Shown: in pieces, positions 23,350-33,847 of the stretch
Position numbering within the stretch: the stretch's first letter is position 1
Layout of the letters: each line of letters begins with the position of its first letter
Source of the DNA: Cokeromyces recurvatus
Lineage: Eukaryota > Mucoromycota > Mucoromycetes > Mucorales > Mucoraceae
Length of the DNA stretch: 64,000 bases
Direction: 5' to 3'
Assembly (NCBI RefSeq): GCF_025118155.1
Contig: NW_026251401.1
Coordinates: 1-64,000 of the forward strand
The notes under the pieces: model-generated
Databases searched by the model: none
Told to the model about the DNA's origin: nothing
What the model saw: the letters and a program-made list of their open reading frames with translations, nothing else
Translations under genes and position numbers: made by a program

Positions 23350-25114
23350 ATTTCTATATACTAGGACATCCAGACAATTTATCAAATGTAGTTTTTGAAC
23401 AAAACTTTCGGTACTCTACCTGTAGAGTGGTGAACGCAAATATGTCTCTCAAGCAGCTCTCATCAAAGTATCCTCAAATTCTGTTTATTTCAGATACGTG
23501 GATAGAACTTGTCGGCATTGAAGGTGTTGACTTGATAGTGAAAAGAAATGGTCTGACCAATTATGGTCAAGTGTTGTCAAGTGCCTGTGAGACTTTGGTT
23601 ACATGTTACAACAATTACTACATAGAAAACTTTCAAACTTTTATAGCAAACTATTTCATATATATGGTTCGTGCAAAATTTCCCGTAAATAAGATTTTTT
23701 TTTTAAAAATGTAGAACTGCACACCACTACAAATATTGACATTTTTTTTTTATCAAAAGGAGGTGAAGATATCCATTATAAAACATATAGTATTCAAACA
23801 TGTCTCAGATGCGGTGGTTTCCCATGAGGTACAACCAGCTATGGATGGCAATATTACTCTTTCATTAAATGAAGAAGCCCAAGGCAACATTTGTGCCCTC
23901 TTAAAACCATCGATTTTGGAGATTAGGAACCGATTACCTTCGTTTCCGATGACAAAAGAAACTCTCAATAAAGTACCCTTTAGTATAATGCCAGCATTAA
24001 GGTATATTCTGGTTAAATACGAAGCCTTAATTGAAGGAAACCCAAAACTGCAGCCTGTTTTACTAGAACATTCAGAGCAGACAAATCCATCAAATAGAAA
24101 AAGACCAAAAAAGAAGAAGGTTAAGAAGAATAAAAAGACAAGTAAAGACAACGAAAAGAAGTTCGTTACACCCAGGCTCTTTAGTTTGTTTTTAAAACCA
24201 AGTCTTCGTTGGCGTTTTATAAAGATCGATAGTCAAAATTTAGATGGCATATTTCCTGGGGCTTTTTTGGAGAAACAAGATAAAGAGATTCCTTTCCAAC
24301 AGATACAAAGATGTTTCTTTGCCTACTTCGATTTTTTGAAAACAAACATTAACAGGCAAATGTTAACATTGTTTACGAGAAATAAGCACACTAATTTTGA
24401 ATTTGAATAGCCTTGAAGACTTAATAGACTTGCCTCATCGAAAATGAAAGATGTTTTTTAAATAGCATATATATGGACGGATATACATGCAGGATATCAT
24501 TCTGTAGAAAAAACACAGGCAACATCGCTTAGTATAAGCAAGCCTTCTTTGGAACTGTACGATTTTACCAGCGAAGAAATAAATAGATATTTTAGTCCTT
24601 GTGCTGTAGACCCAAATAGAAAAGATGCATTCATCTCTTATCATGGGAATACATACATAAGGTGTTTGTCTTCAGCCGAATACTATGACATGAGTGGAAA
24701 TGTAAATCGACAATAAATGGAAAAAGAGAGCAAAAGAAGATCCAATGTAGAGCCTGTTGAAACACAAATTCCTTCATCGAAAACCACGTCCATTGATCAT
24801 TATAAAATGTACATCACTTATATGCTTCAGCATATAAAAGTTTTGTTCAATTTTTACAGCTTTGAAACTGCTAGAATTAACTGGCTCAATTATGTCGGTT
24901 CTCAGCACACAGTTAAAAAGGCTGTCAACATTCTTATTAACGGCTCAAAAAAATACAACAAAAAAAAGAGGAAAGACGAAAAGAAATAAGAGAAAATGAA
25001 GAAAGACAGCGGCCAAGTATGAAAGAGACCCTTCTGATACTCGTCCCAATCGAGGAAAGAATACGACTAGGTAATATACATATTCATGAATACTTTGTAT
25101 TCTTAATTACTCAT

Positions 25115-25118
<4 letters not shown>

Positions 25119-25145
<27 letters not shown>
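25119..25145. repeat. Poly-T tract within a Fanzor intron
   Basis: T run of about 27 bases before the GAAAGAG that leads into the next coding block. Confidence 0.8.
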
Positions 25146-25914
25146 GAAAGAGAACACAAGAAGAAGTTTGAGGAGGGCGACCGCCGCAAGATGTCGTTAG
25201 TTGTATTTGGCAATGGACTTAAAAACAAAAGCCAGGCAAAATTTAAAGGGCTAAAGCATGGTATATCAGAAAAGATATAGAGGCAGCTGAAAATATGATA
25301 AAAGCTTGGGGAATTGTTGCTTCTAGACATAGACGAATACAAAACATCCAAGGTAGAAAAATACATACATGTGAATATAATAAATGTACTAATACAATAT
25401 ATTACACCTGTATTGTATAGACATGCAATTCCTGTCTTGAAACCAAGCTTCAAAACCTCGTATGTGGAAAGGGAGATGATGCACATAGAATCCATCAAAT
25501 ATTCATCTGCAAAAGTTTGTATATTTATTGGAATCGAGATGTGATGGCTGCAAAGAACATGTTAACCATTGCTACATCAATCTGAAGCGGAAATGGTCAT
25601 CCCAATGTCTTCAAAAGACAAAGCGCCATCTCAAATGTGGTTGTCACATCCCATCTCGGTGGGGATGTCGACTTCAATATCTTACAGGTAAAACCAAATA
25701 TATATTTTTACTTTGAACTTGTCTCATCTAATTTCTCCCTTGGTCTGATTTCCGTTTTTTACATTTTCCAAAAAAGGTAAGCTAGACGTCTGAAAATTAA
25801 AAACTGTACTATAGAAAGGTCATTCAATATATCTTAAAATAACCTTTAATTGGTTTAAAATTTATTTTAAATGGCCTCAACACTTATGTTAGGCTCCATA
25901 AACCTTTCTTCACC

Positions 25915-26968
25915 ATGACTGATAAAGGTATATAATATAGCTGTTAAAATATGATAGTCTTTAATATACATAGACATATACAACTATTATATTATTTAAA
26001 TATTTATTTATACACATATAATGTAATTACTCGTTTAGATGCAAATAACCAACATTCACAAAGTTTTTTTAAAACTTCCTTCTTATCAAGTATCAATGCA
26101 TTTTCAAATCATACAAAACAACTGTTACCTGATGTGAATAAACGACTGATTGATTTACAAAAACGAGCACGAGAATTACCAAATCAAATTATTGATTTAC
26201 AATACAGCTTTGAATCTGAACGAATGCAATTTGTTAAAGATAAAAAACTTGATGAAACGAATGGAGTAGTACATCATTCAAAAGGATCGGGTAAAGTTTA
26301 TTTAATTATAACTATAGTGTATGTGCTATTCTTATTTTATTTATAGAAATAGTGGCCCCTTGGATGGGTTACCGTAAATATGAAAACAAAATAAAACAAG
26401 CCATTTTGGACTTATCAAAGGTATATGATACAGTTACATTATATAACTATACTCACTTGTATACATAGGATGAACGTAATTTCTTAATTCCTCCTCCTGA
26501 AGACACTGATTTTCAATTTAATTTCAATGCTTATAGTCAAAGTGCTCAAGCAGTTTTAAAAGAGGATGAACGTTTGGCTCGATTAAGATTTATACTGGTG
26601 CCACAACAGTAAGTGTTATATTGGTTTGCTTGAGAGAAAAGGGAAGATATTTAAACTGTTTAAATAGAGTAAGTGAGCCTATATTTTGGAGAAATTATTT
26701 TTATAGGGTTACTCTTGTAAAACAGTCTGTCTTGAATAATATTGAATCAGCTGACAATAACGAAAAAGAAGAAGAAGAAGAGGAAGAGGAAGATTTTACA
26801 GTAAAAAAGGATAAAGTAGTTCTATTTAATTTTAACGAAAATGAAGATGATTCAACTTTGACAACCAGCAAAAAGCCAGTAGATAGTTTGAAAAATAAAG
26901 TAGAGGCAAATGAATATGAGGGCATGGAAGAATGGGAGATTGAGTTAAGAAGAGCAGCAATAGAATAG
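25915..26968 (+). CDS. BSD-domain protein (SYAP1/Dos2-like)
   Basis: Five exons, 25915-25927, 26039-26290, 26347-26420, 26469-26608 and 26668-26968, total 780 nt (259 aa) in consistent phase. The BSD domain is the middle part: FNFNAYSQSAQAVLKEDERL, then ARLRFILVPQQ and FWRNYFYRV, with the paired aromatic residues that name the fold. The N-terminal half is a helical segment (LPDVNKRLIDLQKRARELPN), and the C-terminal region is Glu-rich and acidic, ending in EGMEEWEIELRRAAIE. This arrangement matches SYAP1 and yeast Dos2-type proteins, whose molecular role is poorly defined. The first exon encodes only four residues plus one base, so the start is less certain. Confidence 0.82.
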
Positions 26969-26974
26969 TTTATT

Positions 26975-27160
26975 TTAGTTGTTACTATATTCTCTACTAA
27001 AATATGCTTCTGCTACTGACATTGCTGACTGCACTAATTCTTGAAACAAATTGCTTTCGATTTGATGTTGAGATAGTACTTTCAAAGTCTACATATAAAA
27101 AATATAAATATGTATATGTATATAATATACATAAAGATATACTTGTGCGTATTTTTTTTT

Positions 27161-27195
<35 letters not shown>

Positions 27196-28287
27196 ATTAG
27201 TTGTTGTGATTACCTCATTCTTAACTTGATTTATAACTTGTTGCCTTGAAATATCATCAGCAACGATTAAGCCTTGATTTACATTCTGCTTTAATTGATA
27301 AATATAATCCTTTATACCCTATATACATCATAATATAGGTAAGTTTAATATATGTGTATATAAAATTGGATTTATTATTTATATCATTTACCTTAAATGC
27401 AGCAGCGCCTGCTAATTGCTCTAATGTAACGTTATTCAATTCTCCTTCTAAATAAACAAGCCTATAACAATCATATAACTCTTCCTGTCTTGGAAAAGTA
27501 GAGTTTCTTTGAACTGAAACGATGTCAAAATTATATGTCAATTATGTGATATAATGCTTACGTGGTGAAGGCCTAAGTAAAGCTAATTCAGCTTTTGATT
27601 TTTCATTTTCAAAAGGTTGAATTATCCACTTTTGTGTCTTTGAATGAAGATTTTTAGCATTTAAATAGATTGTATTTCCATTTTTAAATTCAGAATTCTA
27701 TAAGACATAGTCAATTATACGATAAATAGCATTTCCTTGACTTGCATTTAACTGACCTTAATATCCAATACTAAATGAGGAGCAGAAGTAGGGAAAATAT
27801 ATCCATCTTTAAATGTCCATCTTTGATTATGAGCCAATCCAGGTTTACGAGCATATTGAATAATCGTCTTATTTCTTTCAACACCTAACATACATACATA
27901 CATACATAAATATTATTTGATTCTATCTGATAAACTTACTTCCACCTCGAATATCCAATACTTTTTTTCCAAGTGAATATAATCAAGTTATTATGTGCTT
28001 TATCATTTAATATATAAACCTTATTACCAAGTCCTGATTTCTTATTAATCAAAAATCCTTCTTCATGCATCCATAACTAATAAATAGTAGTCATTTTTAC
28101 TATATTCTACTTTATACAAACTGACAGATGGTGTTTTCCTCCTCCCCTTAATTACCTGATTTATACTATCAACCATTTTCTACAAAATGGTTACCATCTT
28201 TTAAAGAAACAATTAATTTTTAATTAAGCTATTACTTACTTGGGGCCAAATGATAATGTTGGCATCGTTCTACATGACTAATAAATT

Positions 28288-28325
<38 letters not shown>

Positions 28326-28455
28326 TTTATTTTTTTTTAAATTTTGGCTATATTTATGTTACCGTCATGCTGCCACCATAGACATCAATAGCATAAGGTT
28401 GATATTCACATCGAATAAAAAAAAAGCCATCTGGAAATTCCGAAACTTCTTGCAT
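26975..28455 (-). CDS. Ricin-B-type (beta-trefoil) lectin-domain protein
   Basis: Ten small exons are joined in phase: 28455-28363, 28269-28240, 28178-28155, 28076-28028, 27960-27940, 27884-27757, 27697-27562, 27513-27392, 27318-27214 and 27088-26975, giving 273 aa. The N-terminal ~150 residues have beta-trefoil carbohydrate-binding repeats: AIDVYGGSMTNDANIIIWPQ, LWMHEEGFLINKKSGLVLDI then RGG, and HNQRWTFKDGYIFPTSAPHL then VLDIK. The QxW-like motifs are NQRW and LWMH. The C-terminal half is helical and of unknown function. There is no signal peptide, no toxin catalytic chain and no enzyme domain, so it is probably an intracellular glycan-binding protein. Its stop is 6 bp from that of the convergent BSD gene. 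Confidence 0.85.
28283..28323. repeat. T-rich tract in lectin intron 1
   Basis: A near-pure T run of about 35 bases within the first intron of the lectin gene. Confidence 0.8.
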
Positions 28456-28618
28456 TCTTATTAATAATAATGACAACAATAAAAGGAAAAAAAAAAACAA
28501 GATAAAATAAATAAAATCAATAAATAAATAAAAATAAAATAAGAATAGCATAATTTCATTATATTCTTGAATTCACGTGATAGAATAATCCTTTTTTTTT
28601 TATTCTATTTATTCTATA

Positions 28619-29677
28619 ATGGAACAGCAAATAACAATCCCAATTATATACTGGACAACATGGTTCAATACAAATCAATGGGAAGGTTATACCATCGACA
28701 ATTGTAACTTGAATTATACATGTAAAATAACACATGACAGAACCAAACTAGTTGACTCGTCTGTTGTTATATTTCATGCTTCAGACATGGATGATACTAT
28801 GCCCTCACAGACAAAAAATCGAGCGTGGGTTTATCATAATGCAGAGGCACCTAAATATCAGCCTACAATCATTAATCAGATGCAATACAGTATGACATAT
28901 CGACTCGATTCCGATTTCCCTTGGGGGTATTTCGAAAAACGTAGTTTACTTGAAGTGATGGAAACTACTTTGAATAAAACAAGAAAAATGAAAGTGCCAA
29001 TTGCATGGATTGTTTCGAATTGTAAAGCTTCAAATTATAGACACCATTATGTCCGAGAATTAAATAAATGGATTGATATAGATATTTATGGCCACTGTAT
29101 GAATAATATTGAGTTTCCAGAGAATACAAGCACTATTGAACTTATATCTCGATATCACTTTTATCTTGCACTTGAAAATTCGAATTGTAAAGACTATGTA
29201 ACAGAGAAATTAAGTCATGCGTATATGGCAGGTGTTATACCTATTGTTGATGGCCCAAGTAATTACGGTCCATTCATTCCTAACACACACTCTGTAATCC
29301 GTTTAGATGATTTTAAGAGTCCTAAAGAATTAGCTTTGTATCTAAACCAGGTTTTAAGTCAGAAAGATCTGTATGATAGTTATTTGGACTATCGTAAACC
29401 GGGAGGTGTTTCGAATGAATTTAAAGAAACATTAAATATCTATGAACAGGGACAATGTCGTTTATGTCAATTAGCTCATGATCGTTATATGAAGCTTCCT
29501 TATAGTTATTATCCCGGTAAAAAAATCTATTTAGACAATACATGTGAAAGACGTAAACATTTCAATTTCAAACAAACAGATATTTGGAAATTTTATCTCC
29601 CATTTTTTATATTTATTTTATTACCAGTTCTCCTTGTAGTAAAGAAGAAGAGTAGATTTACCAGAAAAAAGAAATAA
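28619..29677 (+). CDS. GT10 alpha-1,3-fucosyltransferase, C-terminal membrane anchor
   Basis: A single-exon 352-aa protein. The GT10 signature is clear: FHASDMDD and RAWVYHNAEAP in the acceptor region, AWIVSNCKASNYRHHYVREL then DIDIYGHC, and the donor-binding motif FYLALENSNCKDYVTEKLSH. It would transfer L-fucose from GDP-fucose to glycans in the Golgi. Topology is unusual: there is no N-terminal signal anchor, and instead a hydrophobic segment sits at about residues 322-342 (FYLPFFIFILLPVLLVV), followed by a basic tail. A second, intron-containing GT10 gene lies at 44296-45860 with the same C-terminal anchor arrangement. About 120 bp separate it from the kinase downstream. Confidence 0.92.
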   Translation: MEQQITIPIIYWTTWFNTNQWEGYTIDNCNLNYTCKITHDRTKLVDSSVVIFHASDMDDTMPSQTKNRAWVYHNAEAPKYQPTIINQMQYSMTYRLDSDFPWGYFEKRSLLEVMETTLNKTRKMKVPIAWIVSNCKASNYRHHYVRELNKWIDIDIYGHCMNNIEFPENTSTIELISRYHFYLALENSNCKDYVTEKLSHAYMAGVIPIVDGPSNYGPFIPNTHSVIRLDDFKSPKELALYLNQVLSQKDLYDSYLDYRKPGGVSNEFKETLNIYEQGQCRLCQLAHDRYMKLPYSYYPGKKIYLDNTCERRKHFNFKQTDIWKFYLPFFIFILLPVLLVVKKKSRFTRKKK

Positions 29678-29799
29678 ATAAAATAAAATAAATTACATTT
29701 TCGACTTGTATTACGTGTATCAACGTTCACAAAAGGCGATTTATATTTCTTTCTTTCTTTCTTTCTTTCTTTTTTTTTCGTACATTTTTTTTTTTTTAA

Positions 29800-31207
29800 A
29801 TGAGTCATCACCATAACCCTTTTGTTAAAAAGCTTTTGGCACTTTTCAAAAAGACACATGAAGATGACAAGGATAAAGAGTCATCAAAATACCCATCTGC
29901 TCTGAACGCTAAATATGAAATAGGAGAAAAGACATTAGGTGTAGGTTCCTTTGCAGTTGTAAAGGAATGTACTAATCGAATAACAAATGAAAAGTGTGCA
30001 GTCAAGATCATCTTGAAAAAAGTAATTGCAGGTAAATTATAAAACTATGATTGTCATGACTTATAAATAGAAAAGATAATAATATTTTCTTTCATTAAAA
30101 AAAAAATAAGGCAAACAACAAATGCTAGATAGTGAATTAGGTACTTATATGTGTATTGATTACGCCTTATTTAATATGATATAACTTTATATAGATATAT
30201 TAACAAAGGTACATCATGAACATATTGTTTCTATGCATGATATTTTTGAATCAAATGATGCAGTTTATATCATTACTGATCTCTGTACCGGAGGAGAATT
30301 ATTTCAACGTATCGTTGAAAGAGGAACATATACTGAAGCAATGGCTGCAGATCTTGTTCGACAAATATTAGAAGGACTAGCTTATTTACATTCATTAGAT
30401 ATTGTACATCGTGATATTAAACCTGAAAATGTAATAAAATTGAATATCCATATTATAATTCCCTCTGCTGTGTTAACTTCTTGTCTTTAGTTATTATTTA
30501 AAACACCAGAAGAAGATGCAGAGTTATTAATTACAGACTTTGGTTTATCAAAACTATTAAAGAATAATAATGAAGTATTAACAACAGCTTGTGGAACGCC
30601 AGGCTATGTTGCCCCTGAAGTACTTTTAGGTACAGGGCATGGTAAACCAGTTGATCTTTGGAGTGTTGGTGTTATTATGGTAATTATAGAATATGATACT
30701 ATTCTATATATGTATGTGTATGTGTATATGTATACGTATACGTATGTGTATGTGTATATGTATATGTATACGTATATGTATGTGTATGTGTATATTAATG
30801 TATATAAACTAGTATACTCTTTTAAGTGGCTATACGCCTTTCTATGGTGAAGGTATCTATACCAATAAATAGATAGATACATATTTAAATATATAGTTAT
30901 TCTAATATGTATTTTAGATCAGAATGAATTGTTTGATTCTATCATGAAGGCTGAGTATGAATTTGATGAAGAATACTGGGGAGATATATCAATTGAAGCC
31001 AAGAATTTGATTAATAAGTTATTAACTTTTAATCCTACAGAACGAATTACAGCAGAAGAAGCCCTTCATGATATTTGGATTACAGGAGAAACTGATAATG
31101 ATATTAACTTGGCACCCAACGTGCGTAAAGGTTTTAATAACCGTAGAACACTTAGATCTATTGTTGCTGCTGTTACTGCTATCAATAAATTAAAGTTGGA
31201 AGATTAA
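29800..31207 (+). CDS. Ca2+/calmodulin-dependent protein kinase (CAMK group)
   Basis: Six exons, 29800-30031, 30111-30140, 30195-30430, 30491-30679, 30813-30852 and 30918-31207, total 1017 nt (338 aa). Kinase motifs: LGVGSFAVV (glycine loop), CAVKII (ATP lysine), VHRDIKPEN (catalytic loop), ITDFGLSK, the activation segment [13 protein letters not shown], and [20 protein letters not shown]. The C-terminal tail [20 protein letters not shown] resembles the autoinhibitory/calmodulin-binding helix of fungal CaMKs. A TATG/TACG microsatellite at about 30710-30800 fills intron 4. Likely cytosolic Ca2+ signalling. Confidence 0.92.
30702..30800. repeat. TATG/TACG-rich microsatellite in kinase intron
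   Basis: About 95 bp of TATGTG, TATATG and TACGTA repeats entirely inside an intron of the CaM kinase gene. Confidence 0.85.
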
Positions 31208-31389
31208 ATAATGACAACAATATACACGTTTTTATTTATTTTTTTATTGGAATCCAATATTTATAGTGTATTCCTATTTTTAGAAAATGTGTGTTTTTTG
31301 TGGTTTTTTTTTGTGTGTATTTTTTTTTAAGCTTTTTTCTTCTTTTTACTTCATAAACATATTTTTATTATTATTTTTATTATTATTAC

Positions 31390-33691
31390 ATGAATTCAGG
31401 ATTTAATTATACAGACTATCCTGTTATTGTAGGAATAGATTTTGGTAAAGTATTTTATAAATATGTATACATGTATCTATTTATTAGTTTATTCAACTGC
31501 TATATACAGGTACAACTTATTCTGGTTGTTGTTATGCATTTGCTCAAAATGAAGAAGTCATTGATATTGTGAAATGGTATATATATATTTTTTTTTCTGT
31601 TGTTGTTGAAATTAGACATTCTTGTTGACAACATTTTAATGTATAGGCCAAAACAAAATAATCAAGTTTATCCTAAAGTATACATTTATTAACCATTTCT
31701 ATATACATACATATATGTGTATATATGTATTTACCTTGATAATTTTTCATATAGACACCTACTCTCTCTTTATATCGTAAAGGGTCAACTCAATTAGTAG
31801 AATGGGGACATGGAGCTAGAAGACTCGCCATGAAACCAAATAATGCTGATTCCATCTTACTCTCTAAATTTAAACTATACCTTGATGAACATTTACAACA
31901 AACAGAGCTTGGAAGTGGTCTTGATATAATTAATGTCATTGCTGACTATTTACGTGCCTTTCACTTACACGTTTGTACTGAACTTTTGAAAGGTTTTGCT
32001 GGAAATTATGATCAATCTCGTTTTCGCTATGTAAGTTTTCCACAAAAAATAAATAAATAATATAGTATAAAAAATTGTTGTCAATAGAGCTCCACTAAAA
32101 ATTAATTTTATAGTGTCTTACTGTTCCTGCAATGTGGAGTGATAGAGCAAAAGCAACGATGCGAGAAGCCGCAATTCGTGCGGGGTTAATAAATAGTGAT
32201 GATCATCCTGACCGGTTGATGCTAATTTCAGAGCCCGAAGCAGCTGCTTTATATTGTGAAAAGAAATCAGAACAATTTAATTTAAGACATGGCCAACGAT
32301 TTATGATTTGTGATGCTGGAGGCGGTACAGTGGATTTAATTGTATTCGAAATTAATGAACCACCAGGTCAAAAACGTACTTTAAAAGAAGTTACAAATGG
32401 ACATGGAGGTTCTTGTGGTTCAGGATTTTTAGATTTAAGGATGAGAGAATATCTGAAAAGAAAGTTCTCTCGTTATCATACTATTAATGATAACGCTATG
32501 GAGCTTATTATGGATACCTTTGTCAATGTAATAAAACCAGATTTTGATGGTATTGAAGATCATTTCTTGGATTTACCAGCTTCTATGGGCTTAGGTGATT
32601 TAACTGATAATGAGATTGGACTTGATAATGGATCACTTTGTTTACCTGCTGAAGAATTAAGAGAATATGTATTTGAACCTGTTATTTGTCAAGTTCTTGA
32701 TTTAATTCGAGGCCAATTAGCCCAATCTCCTCAATTAGAGGCTATCTTCTTGGTAGGTGGATTTGGGCAATCGAATTACCTTTTCCGTAGAGTAGAAGAA
32801 GAATTTGCAAATCAAGTAGGTATGATTGGTGTTCCACCTCGAGGTGAATTAGCTGTTGTACGTGGAGCAGTTTATTTTGGTCTTAATCCACAAATAGTGA
32901 CAGAAAGAGTCTCTCGACGTACTTATGGTGTAGAGACACGTATGTTATTTCAAGAAGGTATTGATCCACCTGAATATGCAGTGATGGGAGCAGATGGAAA
33001 ACGTTATTGTCGTCAACGGTTCAGTGTTTATGTTCATCAAGGACAAAGTATTAAGGTAGATGAATGTGTTTCAAAGAATTTTGTTATTAGTTATCCAAAT
33101 GACACAGATTCAGATTTATTTGCATTTGATGGTGAAGGACAACCGCCACGTTTAACATCTCATCCACTTGTACGTAAAGTAGGTAATTTCCCTATTCGAA
33201 TGCCTCATTTAGAAGGTGTTAGAGCAGGTGAAAAGGTGAACATGACGATCAAAATGTATTTTGGTTTAACAGAGATTAAAATTGAATGTATTATTCGAGA
33301 TAAATCTTTTATATTTACATCCTCATTTGAAGCAACAGATTCTTATTCACCTACACCAAATCAATCACAACAAATGTATTATGAAGACTATCAAACTCCT
33401 TTAATTGCTTCATCTGAACATTTACTTTCTCAACAGCAAATCTATTCCAACACGAATACTGCTATAAATGACTTGACGAATAATATGAGTCATGTTTCAA
33501 TTAACAGTTATCCGAATTATTATCAACAAGCTCCAATGAATAATTCGAATACTCTCTATCGTCCTTCACCACAAACTTCAATGAATTACAATAATAATGA
33601 TTATTATCAAAATCCGTATTATTCAAATGCATATCCTTCAACTTCAAATACCTCATATCAAGCTTATGGAGGAAATAATAATTATCGTTAA
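31390..33691 (+). CDS. Hsp70-like ATPase (HSPA12-type) with Asn/Gln/Tyr-rich tail
   Basis: Five exons, 31390-31444, 31510-31576, 31647-31677, 31755-32030 and 32114-33691, total 2007 nt (668 aa). Actin/Hsp70-fold ATPase marks: IVGIDFGTTYSGCCYAF (phosphate 1), ISEPEAAALYC (connect), MICDAGGGTVDL (phosphate 2) and IFLVGGFGQSNYL (adenosine). The substrate-binding domain of canonical Hsp70 is replaced by a different C-terminal region, as in the HSPA12A/B group expanded in fungi. The last ~120 residues are low complexity, rich in Asn, Gln, Ser, Tyr and Pro, with a prion-like composition. Substrate unknown. Confidence 0.88.
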
Positions 33692-33797
33692 GAAATAATA
33701 AACATGTTATGCGAAAAAAAAAATCTTGTTTCGCTTATTAAATTTTAAAATTCCATTTTTGTTTTTGTTTTTTTTTTTTGTTTTATTTCCCTTCTTA

Positions 33798-33800
<3 letters not shown>

Positions 33801-33841
<41 letters not shown>
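33801..33841. repeat. Poly-T tract directly upstream of a start codon
   Basis: T run of about 40 bases ending some 10 bp before the ATG at 33848. It may act as a poly(dA:dT) promoter element that keeps nucleosomes away, which is inference. Confidence 0.75.
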
Positions 33842-33847
33842 CTATAT

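Larger units (their letters stand above)
22004..25690 (+). pseudogene. Decayed Fanzor (eukaryotic TnpB-like nuclease) gene
   Basis: Ordered blocks typical of large fungal Fanzor proteins are readable. A zinc knuckle, CKSCKNIGYSSVRRKEC, is at about 22273-22320. An N-terminal helical region reads on from FVNF across the LTR to GHPDNLSNVVFEQNFRYS. A RLFSLFLKPSLRWRFIKIDS block is near 24175-24235 and DGYTCRISF near 24475-24505. RuvC-I is VDPNRKDAF (D codon 24609-24611), followed by LSSAEYYDMSG. The bridge-like LINGSKKYNKK is near 24930, LVVFGNGLKNKS near 25200, and DEYKTSK at 25332-25352. RuvC-III is YWNRDVMAAKNML (D codon 25537-25539). A stop follows EYYDMSGNVNRQ at about 24714, another follows GISEKI near 25276, and frameshifts and an 825-bp LTR also break it. 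Family identity is from recalled motifs; the nuclease is surely inactive. Confidence 0.75.

Noticed and set aside
23753..24151. Minus-strand 132-aa open frame
   Set aside because: Shadow of the Fanzor coding strand; the plus-strand reading carries the family motifs.
26975..28455. Ribosome-inactivating toxin
   Set aside because: Only the beta-trefoil carbohydrate-binding fold is present; there is no catalytic A-chain domain and no signal peptide.
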